Below are positions 7,686 to 16,947 of a stretch of DNA of 64,000 bases, piece after piece. Origin of the DNA: Pseudomonas ceruminis (GTDB lineage Bacteria > Pseudomonadota > Gammaproteobacteria > Pseudomonadales > Pseudomonadaceae); assembly GCF_021602025.1 (NCBI RefSeq), contig NZ_BQHW01000005.1, positions 124,001 to 188,000 on the forward strand, in the 5' to 3' direction. Positions within the stretch are counted from its first letter, which is position 1. Each line of letters opens with the position of its first letter. Both the position numbers and the translations under genes were made by a program. The notes beneath the pieces were generated by a model. That model was given only the letters and a program-made list of their open reading frames with translations. It did not search any database and had not been told where the DNA came from.

Positions 7686-9050
7686 TCAGCCGAGCAACTG
7701 CCGCAGCACTTGGATAAACGCCAGCCCGCTTTCCTCTTCCTGCGCATGCCGCCCCTGGCGCACTACCCACTGCCCGTTGACCATCACATCGCGCACCTGG
7801 CGATCGCCACCGGCGAACAGCCAGCGGTTGAGAATCGCATCCCCGGTCGCCATGGCGATATACGGGTCCTGCCCATCGAGCACCAGCCAATCGGCACGTT
7901 TGCCCACCGCCAGTTCACCAACCGGTTGTCCAAGCGCCTGAGCGCCGCCCACCAAGGCTGCGTCATACAACGTGCGTCCGACCATCGGCTGGTCTTCACG
8001 GTAGAGCCGGTTGCGCCGTTGGTCACGCAGACGCTGCCCGTATTCCAGCCAGCGCAGCTCCTCGACCACGCTCAGCGAAACATGGCTGTCTGAACCGATA
8101 CCCATGCGCCCGCCCTGGGCCAGGTAATCCACGGCCGGGAAAATACCGTCGCCCAGGTTGGCCTCCGTGGTCAGGCACAGCCCGGCCACGGCGCCGCTGC
8201 GGGCCATGGCCGCGACCTCGTCGGGCTGCGCGTGGGTGGCATGCACCAGGCACCAGCGCGAATCTACCGGCACATGCTCATACAGCCATTGCAGAGGGCG
8301 CAGGCCGCTCCAGGCAAGGCAGTCGTCGACTTCCTTCTGCTGTTCGGCGATATGAATGTGGATCGGGCATTGTGGGTTGCCCGCTGCCAGTACCTCGGCA
8401 ATCTGCCCCGGCGTGACCGCCCGCAGGGAGTGGAAGCACAGGCCCAGTTGCTGTGCCGGTTGTGCAGCCAGCAGGGGGGCAAGTTGCGCTTGCAGGCTCA
8501 GGTACCGCTCGGTGGAGTTGATGAAACGGCGTTGCCCTTCGTTGGGGGCCTGGCCGCCAAAACCTGCGTGGCTGTACAGCACTGGCAGGAGTGTCAGGCC
8601 AATGCCGCTGCTGGCTGCCGCAGCGCTTATGCGGCGTGACAGCTCGGCAGGGTCGGCGTACGGCTTGCCCGCCTGGTCATGGTGTACATAGTGGAATTCG
8701 GCCACCGAGGTGTAGCCTGCCTTGAGCATCTCGATGTACAGCTGCCGGGCAATGACTTGCAGCTGCTCGGGGCTGATCTTGCCCACCAGCCGATACATCA
8801 GCTCCCGCCAGGTCCAGAAGCTGTCATTTGGGTTGCCCGCCACTTCCGCCAGGCCTGCCATGGCGCGTTGAAACGCATGCGAATGCAGGTTGGGCATGCC
8901 AGGCAGCACGGGCCCTTGGAGGCGCTCGGCGCCCTCTGCGCTGGCACCGGCGTCAATGGCGGTCAGGTGGCCATCGGCGGCTACCTCAAAGCGGACATGG
9001 TCGGCCCAACCGCTGGGTAGCAGGGCACGTTCGGCGAAATAGGCGGGCAT
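7686..9050 (-). CDS. hutF: Formimidoylglutamate deiminase HutF
   Basis: HutF deaminates N-formimino-L-glutamate to N-formyl-L-glutamate, the fourth step of the five-step hut route that ends with HutG. It is a 454-residue zinc amidohydrolase. The metal-binding motif HSH in GMPNLHSHAFQRAMAGLAEV, later His in HIHIAEQQKEVDDC, and GSDSHVS near the C-terminus all match the family. The start MPAYFAERALLP at 9050 follows AGGATAG and avoids an upstream extension that would run through the hutC regulatory region. It is divergent from hutC with a HutC-type palindrome between them. Confidence 0.96.
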   Translation of the reverse strand: MPAYFAERALLPSGWADHVRFEVAADGHLTAIDAGASAEGAERLQGPVLPGMPNLHSHAFQRAMAGLAEVAGNPNDSFWTWRELMYRLVGKISPEQLQVIARQLYIEMLKAGYTSVAEFHYVHHDQAGKPYADPAELSRRISAAAASSGIGLTLLPVLYSHAGFGGQAPNEGQRRFINSTERYLSLQAQLAPLLAAQPAQQLGLCFHSLRAVTPGQIAEVLAAGNPQCPIHIHIAEQQKEVDDCLAWSGLRPLQWLYEHVPVDSRWCLVHATHAQPDEVAAMARSGAVAGLCLTTEANLGDGIFPAVDYLAQGGRMGIGSDSHVSLSVVEELRWLEYGQRLRDQRRNRLYREDQPMVGRTLYDAALVGGAQALGQPVGELAVGKRADWLVLDGQDPYIAMATGDAILNRWLFAGGDRQVRDVMVNGQWVVRQGRHAQEEESGLAFIQVLRQLLG

Positions 9051-9074
9051 TTGCGCTATCCTGTTAGTGTTCAA

Positions 9075-9093
9075 CTTGTATATACATATACAG
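9075..9093. promoter_or_regulatory. Putative HutC operator in hutF-hutC region
   Basis: CTTGTATATACATATACAG contains a perfect palindrome TGTATATACA (9077-9086) and a partly overlapping second half. It resembles the CTTGTATGTACAAG palindrome before hutU. Lying between divergent hutF and hutC, it would let HutC repress hutF and its own gene, with urocanate as inducer in the known system. Confidence 0.65.
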
Positions 9094-9159
9094 CCGTTTG
9101 CCTGCCGGGTAAACTCCGGCAAGCTACCGCTCAATCAATTCGCACAAGGACCAAACGCC

Positions 9160-9906
9160 GTGCCGACACCTCCTGTCTCCGCGCTGGTAGCCCAGATGGG
9201 CGAGGGCCCGGCGCCGTTGTATGCCCGGGTCAAGCAGATGATCATCCAGCAGATCGAAAACGGCAGCTGGCCGCCACACCACCGGGTGCCTTCGGAAAGC
9301 GAACTGGTCAGCGAGCTGGGCTTCAGCCGCATGACCATCAACCGCGCATTGCGCGAGCTTACTGCCGAAGGGTTGCTGGTGCGCATGCAGGGCGTCGGTA
9401 CGTTCGTGGCCGAACCCAAGACGCGTTCGGCGCTGTTCGAGGTGAATAACATTGCCGACGAGATTGCCGCCCGTGGCCATCAGCATAGTTGCAAGGTCAT
9501 CACCCTCGCCGAGGAAGCGGCCGGGTCTGAACGTGCCCTGGCCCTGGATATGCGCGAAGGCCAGCGGGTGTTCCATTCGTTGATTGTGCACTACGAAAAC
9601 GGCCTTCCGGTGCAGATTGAAGACCGCTATGTCAACGCACAGATCGCCCCGGACTACCTCAAGCAGGATTTCACCCGGCAAACGCCCTATGCCTACCTGT
9701 CCCAGGTGGCACCGCTGACCGAGGGTGAGCATGTGGTCGAAGCGATTCTGGCCGAGGCCGATGAGTGCCAATTGCTGCAGATCGAGGGTGGCGAACCGTG
9801 CCTGTTGATCCGCCGTCGTACCTGGTCCGGTCGCCAACCTGTTACCGCTGCGCGGTTGATTCACCCCGGTTCCCGTCATCGCCTGGAAGGACGTTTCAGC
9901 AAATGA
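9160..9906 (+). CDS. hutC: Histidine-utilisation repressor HutC
   Basis: HutC is a GntR-family repressor that releases hut promoters when it binds urocanate. The 248-residue protein has a GntR winged helix at about residues 15-85 (PLYARVKQMIIQQIENGSW, VPSESELVSELGFSRMTINR) and a UTRA ligand domain after about residue 95 (RSALFEVNNIADEI... through PVTAARLIHPG). The GTG start at 9160 follows AAGGA and gives the start known for Pseudomonas HutC. The in-frame ATG at 9067 would add residues encoded by the operator region. Its stop overlaps hutD (ATGA). Confidence 0.95.
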   Translation: MPTPPVSALVAQMGEGPAPLYARVKQMIIQQIENGSWPPHHRVPSESELVSELGFSRMTINRALRELTAEGLLVRMQGVGTFVAEPKTRSALFEVNNIADEIAARGHQHSCKVITLAEEAAGSERALALDMREGQRVFHSLIVHYENGLPVQIEDRYVNAQIAPDYLKQDFTRQTPYAYLSQVAPLTEGEHVVEAILAEADECQLLQIEGGEPCLLIRRRTWSGRQPVTAARLIHPGSRHRLEGRFSK

Positions 9907-10478
9907 GCCAGTTGCAGTGGTTGCGCGCCAAAGACTACCCACGCATGCCGTGGAAGAACGGCGGTGGTTTCACCGAAGAAATCACCCGTGACGCCGGCGA
10001 TGGGCTGGAGGGTTTTGGCTGGCGCCTGTCGATTGCCGATATTGAAGCGTCGGGTGGCTTCTCTAGCTTTGCCGGTTACCAACGCATCATTACCGTGTTG
10101 CAGGGGGATGGCATGCGTCTGACAGTGGACGGTGAACCCAGCCGGCCGCTGCTGCCGTTCGACGCCTATGCGTTCAGTGGCGAAAGCCAGGTGAGCTGCA
10201 CCTTGCTCGGTGGCGCGATCCGCGATTTCAACCTGATCTATGCGCCCGCGCGTTACCGGGCGCGGTTGCAGTGGTTCAACGGCGGTAGCCGGTTGTTCAC
10301 TGCTGCCAGTAGCGTGCTGGTGTTCAGTGCCCAGGCCGAGCTGCAGGTGCGTATAGATGGCCTGGTGCAGCCGGCGCTTGGGCTGTATGACTGCTTGCAG
10401 GTGGGCAGTAACGACCGTTTGCTGGAAGTGGATGTGCTGGGCCGCTGCTGCGTCATTGAACTGTCTCAGCTTTGCTGA
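9903..10478 (+). CDS. hutD: HutD family protein
   Basis: HutD is a bicupin-fold protein of unknown chemistry. In P. fluorescens it is thought to cap the level of hut expression. The 191-residue product shows the family start LRAKDYPRMPWKNGGGFTEEI, then FGWRLSIADIEASGGFSSFAGYQR and DFNLIYAP. It overlaps hutC by four bases, so the two are translationally coupled. Its link to regulation rather than catalysis is inferred from family literature and from pairing with hutC. Confidence 0.93.
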   Translation: MSQLQWLRAKDYPRMPWKNGGGFTEEITRDAGDGLEGFGWRLSIADIEASGGFSSFAGYQRIITVLQGDGMRLTVDGEPSRPLLPFDAYAFSGESQVSCTLLGGAIRDFNLIYAPARYRARLQWFNGGSRLFTAASSVLVFSAQAELQVRIDGLVQPALGLYDCLQVGSNDRLLEVDVLGRCCVIELSQLC

Positions 10479-10720
10479 TGGTGCTACCGGCCCGTTTGCG
10501 GTTTACCCCTGAACGGGCTGCTAAAGCCGCCATGAGAGTTACCCGGTAACGCTTCCTGATGGAGCACCCTGTTACCGAATGCCCCAAGATGGCGCAATGC
10601 TGTCCCGCCTGTCATTCGCCGCGCTAAGCGCTCCGCAATTTTTTTCCTCCTCCTCTATCCCTTGTTCTGCGTGGTCTGCAAGGCCTCCGCCTGGCGCGGG
10701 TTGCAGCCCTGGATGGCGAC
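10479..10720. other. Intergenic region upstream of hutU promoter
   Basis: This stretch between hutD and the hutU promoter holds a weak inverted repeat just after hutD (gcccgtt 10490-10496 and aacgggc 10512-10518) that could end the hutCD message. The remainder is where activators of a sigma-54 promoter (CbrB or NtrC in known Pseudomonas hut systems) would bind. I could not assign a specific activator site. Confidence 0.4.
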
Positions 10721-10737
10721 TTGGCAATTCAATTGCA
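10721..10737 (+). promoter_or_regulatory. Sigma-54 type promoter of hutU operon
   Basis: TTGGCAATTCAATTGCA has the invariant GG and GC of a -24/-12 promoter at the correct 10-base separation. The surrounding YTGGCA and TTGCA bases also match. The predicted start near 10747 falls inside the HutC palindrome. Sigma-54 control of hut with CbrB/NtrC is established in Pseudomonas. Confidence 0.75.
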
Positions 10738-10741
10738 TATG

Positions 10742-10755
10742 CTTGTATGTACAAG
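10742..10755. promoter_or_regulatory. HutC operator before hutU
   Basis: CTTGTATGTACAAG is a near-perfect 14-bp palindrome five bases after the -12 element and overlapping the predicted transcription start. Placement and sequence agree with the operator type described for Pseudomonas HutC, so bound repressor would block RNA polymerase directly. Confidence 0.75.
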
Positions 10756-10866
10756 TAAAGCCAAGTGCGTGAAAGTGGATAGGCCGTCCCTTTCGCGCTG
10801 TAGAGACCGCACCACTGGCCCGCCGATCGCGTCGGGTTTGGATAGATCGCTCGAGGAGCACTTTTC

Positions 10867-12546
10867 GTGACTGACAACAAGCTGAACAAATTCCGTGACG
10901 TCGAGATCCGCGCCCCGCGTGGCAACAAGCTGACGGCCAAAAGCTGGCTGACCGAAGCGCCACTGCGCATGCTGATGAACAACCTCGACCCGCAGGTTGC
11001 CGAGAACCCAAAAGAGCTGGTGGTGTATGGCGGTATCGGCCGGGCTGCGCGCAACTGGGCCTGCTACGACAAGATCGTTGAATCGCTCACCCAGCTCAAT
11101 GACGATGAAACCCTGCTGGTGCAGTCGGGCAAGCCGGTCGGCGTGTTCAAGACCCACGCCAACGCCCCGCGTGTGCTGATCGCCAACTCCAACCTGGTGC
11201 CGCACTGGGCCAACTGGGAACACTTCAACGAGCTGGACGCCAAGGGGCTGGCCATGTACGGCCAGATGACCGCCGGCAGCTGGATCTACATCGGCAGCCA
11301 GGGCATCGTCCAGGGCACCTACGAAACCTTCGTGGAGGCTGGGCGCCAGCACTACGGTGGTAGCCTGAAAGGCAAGTGGGTACTGACTGCCGGCCTCGGT
11401 GGCATGGGGGGAGCCCAGCCACTGGCCGCGACCTTGGCCGGTGCCTGCTCGCTGAACATCGAATGCCAGCAGAGCCGCATCGACTTCCGTCTTGAAACCC
11501 GTTATGTCGACGAGCAAGCCACCGACCTCGACGACGCCCTGGCGCGCATTGCCAAGTACACCGCCGAAGGCAAGGCCATCTCCATCGCCCTGCACGGCAA
11601 CGCCGCCGAGATCCTCCCCGAGCTGGTCAAGCGTGGCGTGCGCCCCGACATGGTCACCGACCAGACCAGCGCCCACGACCCGCTCAACGGCTACCTGCCG
11701 GCTGGCTGGAGCTGGGAGCAGTACCGTGACCGCGCCCAGACCGAGCCGGCTGCCGTGGTCAAGGCGGCCAAGCAGTCCATGGCCGTGCACGTGCAGGCCA
11801 TGCTGGACTTCCAGAAACAAGGTGTGCCGACTTTCGACTACGGCAACAACATCCGGCAGATGGCCAAGGAAGAAGGCGTGGCCAATGCCTTCGACTTCCC
11901 AGGCTTTGTCCCAGCCTACATCCGCCCGCTATTCTGCCGCGGCATCGGCCCGTTCCGCTGGGCTGCGCTGTCGGGCAACGCCGAAGACATCTACAAGACC
12001 GACGCCAAGGTCAAGGAATTGATCCCTGACGACGCTCACCTGCACCGCTGGCTGGACATGGCCCGCGAGCGCATCAGCTTCCAGGGGCTGCCGGCACGTA
12101 TCTGCTGGGTTGGCCTGGGCCTGCGTGCCAAGCTGGGCCTGGCGTTCAACGAGATGGTGCGCAGCGGCGAGCTGTCGGCACCGATCGTGATCGGCCGCGA
12201 CCACCTGGACTCCGGTTCAGTGTCCAGCCCCAACCGTGAAACCGAAGCCATGCAGGACGGTTCGGATGCCGTGTCCGACTGGCCACTGCTCAACGCCCTG
12301 CTCAACACCGCCAGCGGTGCTACCTGGGTGTCCTTGCACCATGGCGGCGGCGTCGGCATGGGCTTCTCGCAGCATTCTGGCATGGTGATCGTGTGCGACG
12401 GCACCGATGAAGCGGCCGAGCGTATCGCCCGGGTGCTGACCAACGACCCGGCCACCGGGGTGATGCGTCATGCCGATGCGGGTTATCAGATTGCGATTGA
12501 TTGCGCCAAAGAGCAGGGGTTGAATCTGCCGATGATTACTGGCTGA
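10867..12546 (+). CDS. hutU: Urocanate hydratase HutU
   Basis: HutU adds water to urocanate to give imidazolonepropionate, using tightly bound NAD+ as an electrophile. The 559-residue length is typical. Seen motifs are [31 protein letters not shown], the dinucleotide loop [20 protein letters not shown] (about residues 177-196) and the reactive-cysteine segment ARICWVGLG (Cys413 here, apparently equivalent to Cys410 of P. putida urocanase). The GTG start follows CGAGGAG. It is the first gene of the plus-strand catabolic run; its reaction is inhibited by the urocanate analogue class known for the family. A REP pair separates it from hutX. Confidence 0.98.
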   Translation: MTDNKLNKFRDVEIRAPRGNKLTAKSWLTEAPLRMLMNNLDPQVAENPKELVVYGGIGRAARNWACYDKIVESLTQLNDDETLLVQSGKPVGVFKTHANAPRVLIANSNLVPHWANWEHFNELDAKGLAMYGQMTAGSWIYIGSQGIVQGTYETFVEAGRQHYGGSLKGKWVLTAGLGGMGGAQPLAATLAGACSLNIECQQSRIDFRLETRYVDEQATDLDDALARIAKYTAEGKAISIALHGNAAEILPELVKRGVRPDMVTDQTSAHDPLNGYLPAGWSWEQYRDRAQTEPAAVVKAAKQSMAVHVQAMLDFQKQGVPTFDYGNNIRQMAKEEGVANAFDFPGFVPAYIRPLFCRGIGPFRWAALSGNAEDIYKTDAKVKELIPDDAHLHRWLDMARERISFQGLPARICWVGLGLRAKLGLAFNEMVRSGELSAPIVIGRDHLDSGSVSSPNRETEAMQDGSDAVSDWPLLNALLNTASGATWVSLHHGGGVGMGFSQHSGMVIVCDGTDEAAERIARVLTNDPATGVMRHADAGYQIAIDCAKEQGLNLPMITG

Positions 12547-12569
12547 TAGGCCCTGGGGCTGCGGCGCAG

Positions 12570-12643
12570 CCCTATCGCCGGCAAGCCGGCGCCCACAGGG
12601 TTCAACGCGGTACATGTGGGCGCTGGCTTGCCAGCGATAGGGC
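12570..12643. repeat. REP-type inverted repeat between hutU and hutX
   Basis: The arms ccctatcgccggcaagccgg (12570 onward) and its imperfect complement ending gccagcgatagggc (12643) flank about 15 bases. In a long operon such an element can protect the upstream hutU message or lower readthrough to hutXWV. Confidence 0.85.
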
Positions 12644-12720
12644 CGCGAAGCGCCCCCTGATCGGCCCTTTTGCTTGCAAGGACTGCCGATTTCCACTTTC
12701 AAGTTTGGGAGCGTCACGCA

Positions 12721-13689
12721 ATGAAAACCAATAAGACCTTGCTTGCCTCGCTGTTCACCCTTGGCCTGCTCGGCTTTGCCGGCAGCAGCCAGGCGGCTGG
12801 CTGGTGCGAGTCTGGCAAACCGGTGAAGTTCGCCGGACTGAACTGGGAAAGCGGCATGCTGCTGACCGATGTGATGCAATTTGTGCTGAAGAATGGCTAC
12901 GGCTGCACCACCGATAGCCTGCCCGGCAACTCCATCACCATGGAGAACGCCCTGGGCACCAATGACATTCAAGTTTTCGCCGAAGAGTGGGTCGGCCGCA
13001 GCGAGGTATGGAAGAAGGCCGAAGCCGCCGGCAAGGTGGTCGGCGTCGGCGCCCCGGTCGTGGGCGCGCAGGAGGGCTGGTACGTACCCCGCTACGTGAT
13101 CGAGGGCGATGCCAAGCGCAAGCTCGAGGCCAAGGCGCCTGAACTCAAGAGCGTGGCAGACCTGAGCAAGTACGCCAGTGTGTTCAAAGACCAGGAAGAG
13201 CCCAGCAAGGGGCGCTTCTACAACTGCCCGGCCGGGTGGACCTGCGAGCTGGACAACACCAAGATGCTCAAGGAATACGGCCTGGAAAGCAGCTACACCA
13301 ACTTCCGCCCCGGCACCGGCCCGGCGCTGGATGCTGCAGTACTGTCGAGCTACAAGCGCGGCGAACCGATCCTGTTCTACTACTGGACCCCAACCCCGCT
13401 GATGGGCCAGGTCGACCTGGTCAAGCTGCAGGAAAAAGACGGTGTGGACAAGACCGTCTCGATCAAGGTCGGCCTGTCCAGGGCCTTCCACGAGCAAGCC
13501 CCTGAACTGGTTGCGGTGCTGGAGAAGGTCAACCTGCCTATCGACCTGCTGAACCAGAACCTGGCGCGCATGACCAAGGAAAGAATCGAATCGCCGGCAC
13601 TGGCCAAGCTGTTCCTCAAGGAACATCCTGAAGTCTGGCAGGCCTGGGTCAGCGAAGAGGCTGCCAAGAAAATCAACGCGGCGCTTTAA
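12721..13689 (+). CDS. hutX: Histidine-type ABC importer, periplasmic binding protein HutX
   Basis: A 322-residue substrate-binding protein of the OpuAC/ProX (quaternary amine) family, here in a hut cluster. The N-terminal signal peptide ends near SSQAAGW. The mature part begins CESGKPVKFAGLNWESG and has many aromatic residues (GWYVPRYVIEG, YYWTPTPLMGQVD) that form cation-pi cages in this family. In P. fluorescens the equivalent HutX serves histidine uptake, so histidine is the likely ligand. The start MKTNKTLLASL lies after a modest GGGAG site. hutW and hutV follow. Confidence 0.88.
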   Translation: MKTNKTLLASLFTLGLLGFAGSSQAAGWCESGKPVKFAGLNWESGMLLTDVMQFVLKNGYGCTTDSLPGNSITMENALGTNDIQVFAEEWVGRSEVWKKAEAAGKVVGVGAPVVGAQEGWYVPRYVIEGDAKRKLEAKAPELKSVADLSKYASVFKDQEEPSKGRFYNCPAGWTCELDNTKMLKEYGLESSYTNFRPGTGPALDAAVLSSYKRGEPILFYYWTPTPLMGQVDLVKLQEKDGVDKTVSIKVGLSRAFHEQAPELVAVLEKVNLPIDLLNQNLARMTKERIESPALAKLFLKEHPEVWQAWVSEEAAKKINAAL

Positions 13690-13715
13690 GCGTCCTCAGC
13701 TGATGAGTGGGACCT

Positions 13716-14567
13716 ATGTTTCCTGACAACCTGACATTCTCCATCGCCGACTGGGTCAACGGTTGGGTCGATGCGCTGGTGACCAATTACGGCGATGTGT
13801 TCCGGCACATCTCCGACACCCTGTTGTGGGCTATCGTCAGCCTCGAAGGGCTGTTGCGCGCCACCCCGTGGTGGCTGATGCTCGGTGTGGTAGCGCTGAT
13901 CGCCTGGCACGCGACACGACGCCTCCTGCCGACCCTGGTAATCACTGGCCTGTTGTTCCTGGTCGGCGCCGTGGGCCTGTGGGACAAACTGATGCAGACC
14001 CTGGCACTGATGCTGGTAGCCACGCTGATCTCGGTGCTGGTGGGCATCCCCCTGGGCATCCTGTCGGCGCGCAGCAACCGCCTGCGCGCGGTGCTGATGC
14101 CGTTGCTGGACATCATGCAGACGATGCCCAGCTTCGTTTACCTGATCCCGGTGCTGATGCTGTTCGGCCTGGGCAAGGTGCCGGCGATCTTCGCCACCGT
14201 GATCTATGCCGCGCCGCCGCTGATCCGCCTGACCGACCTGGGCATTCGCCAGGTAGACGGCGAGGTGATGGAGGCGATCAACGCCTTTGGCGCCAACCGC
14301 TGGCAGCAGTTGTTCGGCGTGCAACTGCCCCTGGCCCTGCCCAGCATCATGGCGGGTATCAACCAGACCACCATGATGGCCCTGTCGATGGTGGTGATCG
14401 CCTCGATGATCGGTGCCCGTGGCCTGGGCGAGGACGTGCTGGTGGGCATCCAGACCCTCAACGTCGGCCGTGGCCTCGAAGCGGGCCTGGCCATCATTAT
14501 TCTCGCGGTGGTGATCGACCGCATTACCCAGGCCTATGGCCGGCCACGCCATGAGGTGAGCAAATGA
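13716..14567 (+). CDS. hutW: ABC importer permease HutW
   Basis: A 283-residue inner-membrane permease of the ProW family with about six to seven membrane spans (for example [43 protein letters not shown]). The EAA cytoplasmic loop that contacts the ATPase is [23 protein letters not shown] at 13716 is preferred over GTG at 13707 on family grounds. The stop overlaps the hutV start (ATGA), which couples the two subunits. Confidence 0.9.
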   Translation: MFPDNLTFSIADWVNGWVDALVTNYGDVFRHISDTLLWAIVSLEGLLRATPWWLMLGVVALIAWHATRRLLPTLVITGLLFLVGAVGLWDKLMQTLALMLVATLISVLVGIPLGILSARSNRLRAVLMPLLDIMQTMPSFVYLIPVLMLFGLGKVPAIFATVIYAAPPLIRLTDLGIRQVDGEVMEAINAFGANRWQQLFGVQLPLALPSIMAGINQTTMMALSMVVIASMIGARGLGEDVLVGIQTLNVGRGLEAGLAIIILAVVIDRITQAYGRPRHEVSK

Positions 14568-15394
14568 GCACGCAGCCGATCAGCAAGATCGAAGTGAAGA
14601 ACGTCTTCAAGATCTTCGGCGATCGCGCCGAAGAGGCTCTGCAGCTTATCCGCAACCAGCAGGGCAAGGAGCAGGTGCTGGCGCAGACTGGCTGCGTGGT
14701 CGGGGTCAACGACTTGTCGCTGTCCATCGGCAGCGGCGAAATCTTCGTCATCATGGGCCTTTCCGGGTCGGGCAAGTCGACCCTGGTGCGCCACTTCAAC
14801 CGCCTGATCGACCCCACCAGTGGGCAGATCCTGGTGGATGGCGAGGACATCCTGCAGTACGACATGGAGGCCCTGCGCGAATTCCGCCGGCGCAAGATCA
14901 GCATGGTGTTCCAGAGCTTCGGCCTGCTGCCGCACCGCAACGTGCTGGACAACGTCGCCTATGGCCTGAAGGTGCGTGGCGAGAGCAAGCAGTTGTGTGC
15001 CGAGCGTGCCCAGCAGTGGATCGAGACGGTGGGCCTCAAAGGCTACGAGAAGAAGTACCCGCACCAGCTGTCTGGCGGTATGCGCCAGCGCGTCGGCCTG
15101 GCCCGGGCGTTGGCGGCTGACACCGACATCATCCTGATGGACGAGGCCTTCAGTGCCCTGGACCCGCTGATCCGTGCCGAAATGCAGGACCAGTTGCTGG
15201 AACTGCAGAAGACCCTGCACAAAACCATCGTTTTCATCACCCATGACCTCGACGAAGCCGTGCGCATCGGCAACCGCATCGCCATCCTCAAGGACGGCCG
15301 TCTGATCCAGGTAGGCACCCCCCAACAGATCCTCCACAACCCGGCCGACGAATATGTCGACCGTTTCGTCCAGCGCCGCGCGGTCGCGGTATGA
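14564..15394 (+). CDS. hutV: ABC importer ATPase HutV
   Basis: A 276-residue ATP-binding subunit of the ProV type that powers HutX-HutW import. The Walker A motif GLSGSGKST is at about residues 64-72, followed by the Q-loop in [14 protein letters not shown], the signature [16 protein letters not shown] and Walker [14 protein letters not shown]. Unlike many ProV proteins it has no C-terminal CBS domains and stops shortly after the D-loop/H-loop region ([15 protein letters not shown]). The short form agrees with HutV-type subunits. Confidence 0.9.
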   Translation: MSTQPISKIEVKNVFKIFGDRAEEALQLIRNQQGKEQVLAQTGCVVGVNDLSLSIGSGEIFVIMGLSGSGKSTLVRHFNRLIDPTSGQILVDGEDILQYDMEALREFRRRKISMVFQSFGLLPHRNVLDNVAYGLKVRGESKQLCAERAQQWIETVGLKGYEKKYPHQLSGGMRQRVGLARALAADTDIILMDEAFSALDPLIRAEMQDQLLELQKTLHKTIVFITHDLDEAVRIGNRIAILKDGRLIQVGTPQQILHNPADEYVDRFVQRRAVAV

Positions 15395-15402
15395 GGAGCA
15401 CC

Positions 15403-16926
15403 ATGTCGCAAGCTGAAACTGTAGTCATCACTACCGCCCCACTGCGCTGGCAGGACATCGCCGCCGTGGCCCGACATGGCGCACGCCTGGAGCTGGCTGC
15501 GGCGGTGTGGGCGGGGATCGACAATGCCCAGGCGATCGTGCGCCATATCGTTGAAAGCGGTGAGCGGGCCTACGGCGTGAATACCGGCCTGGGCGCGCTG
15601 TGCAATGTGTCGTTACAGGGTGAGCAGCTCAGCCAACTGTCGCGCAACACCCTGCTCAGTCACGCCTGTGGTGTGGGCCCAGTGCTGCCTGACGAGCAAA
15701 CCCGGGCCATCATCTGTGCTGCTATTGCCAACTACAGCAAAGGCAAGTCCGGTATCCAGCGCGCGGTGGTCGAAGCGCTGCTGGCCCTGCTCAACCACGG
15801 TATTACGCCGCAGGTTCCATCTCAGGGCTCCGTCGGCTACCTGACCCACATGGCCCATATCGGCGTATGCCTGCTGGGCATCGGCAAGGTCAGTTACCGA
15901 GGGCAGGTCGTCGAGGCGGCTCAGGCCCTGGCCGCCGAAGGGCTGGCACCGGTGCAGCTGGGGGCCAAGGACGGCTTGTGCCTGGTCAATGGCACGCCGT
16001 GCATGACCGGCCTGGCCAGCCTGGCCCTGGAAGACGCCAGCCGCTTGCTGCAATGGGCCGACGTGATCGGTGCCATGAGCTTCGAGGCCCAGCGTGGCCA
16101 GATCGCAGCCTTCGACCCCGAGATCATCGCGCTCAAACCGCACCCGGGCATGCAGCAGGTGGGTGAAAACCTGCGCGCCCTGCTTGCTGACAGCGAAGTG
16201 ATCGCCTCCAGCAAAGGCATCCGCACTCAGGATGCATTGAGCATCCGTTCGATTCCGCAAGTGCACGGCGCGGCTCGTGACCAGCTGGCCCATGCCGTGC
16301 GGCAGATCGAGGCCGAGCTCAACGGGGTCAGCGACAACCCGATGCTGTTGGGTACCCCGGAAGATTTCCGTGTCGTGTCCCAGGCCAACCCCCACGGTCA
16401 GTCGGTGGCCATGGCTGCCGATCTGCTGGCCATCGCCATGGCCGAGATCGGCTCGATTGCCGAGCGCCGCCTGGATCGCCTGGTCAACCCGCACGTCAGT
16501 GGCCTGCCGGCGTTCCTGGTGAGTGAACCGGGGGTCAACTCCGGCATGATGATCGCCCAATACGTCGCCGCCTCGTTGTGCGCGCAGAACCGCCAGCTGG
16601 CGCAACCGGCAGTGCTCGACAACTATGTCACCTCGGGCCTGCAGGAAGACCACCTGAGCCTGGGCACCAACGCCGCGCTCAAACTTCACCAGGTGCTGGA
16701 GAACTGCACCCAGATACTGGCGATCGAGTACCTGCTGGCAGCTCAGGCTTTCGAGTTCCTCAAGGAGCAGCGCTTCGGTGTCGGTACCGGCGCCGCCTGG
16801 CGTTTGCTCCGTGAACAGGTACCGCCTTACCTGCAGGACCGCTGGCTGGCGCCGGACATCGCCCAGGCCGCTGCGCTGTTGAAAGCATCGCAAGGGCCGC
16901 AGCCGGTGCTGTCGACACTGCATTGA
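15403..16926 (+). CDS. hutH1: HutH-like aromatic amino acid lyase lacking the MIO triad
   Basis: A 507-residue member of the histidine/phenylalanine ammonia-lyase superfamily. True members make the electrophilic MIO cofactor from Ala-Ser-Gly in GSVGASGDL. Here the sequence reads GSVG (142-145) directly followed by YLTHMAH, so exactly those three residues are absent, while the flanks align without further gaps. The Tyr loop AYGVNTGLG is present and the LVNGT segment also remains, as do later family blocks (SDNPMLLG, QEDHLSLG). It starts at ATG 15403 after GAGGAG, directly behind hutV. A standard ammonia-lyase reaction looks impossible; a different or regulatory role is open. The second lyase gene downstream is canonical. 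Confidence 0.85.
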   Translation: MSQAETVVITTAPLRWQDIAAVARHGARLELAAAVWAGIDNAQAIVRHIVESGERAYGVNTGLGALCNVSLQGEQLSQLSRNTLLSHACGVGPVLPDEQTRAIICAAIANYSKGKSGIQRAVVEALLALLNHGITPQVPSQGSVGYLTHMAHIGVCLLGIGKVSYRGQVVEAAQALAAEGLAPVQLGAKDGLCLVNGTPCMTGLASLALEDASRLLQWADVIGAMSFEAQRGQIAAFDPEIIALKPHPGMQQVGENLRALLADSEVIASSKGIRTQDALSIRSIPQVHGAARDQLAHAVRQIEAELNGVSDNPMLLGTPEDFRVVSQANPHGQSVAMAADLLAIAMAEIGSIAERRLDRLVNPHVSGLPAFLVSEPGVNSGMMIAQYVAASLCAQNRQLAQPAVLDNYVTSGLQEDHLSLGTNAALKLHQVLENCTQILAIEYLLAAQAFEFLKEQRFGVGTGAAWRLLREQVPPYLQDRWLAPDIAQAAALLKASQGPQPVLSTLH

Positions 16927-16947
16927 ACAATCACAAGGAGTAAGCCC

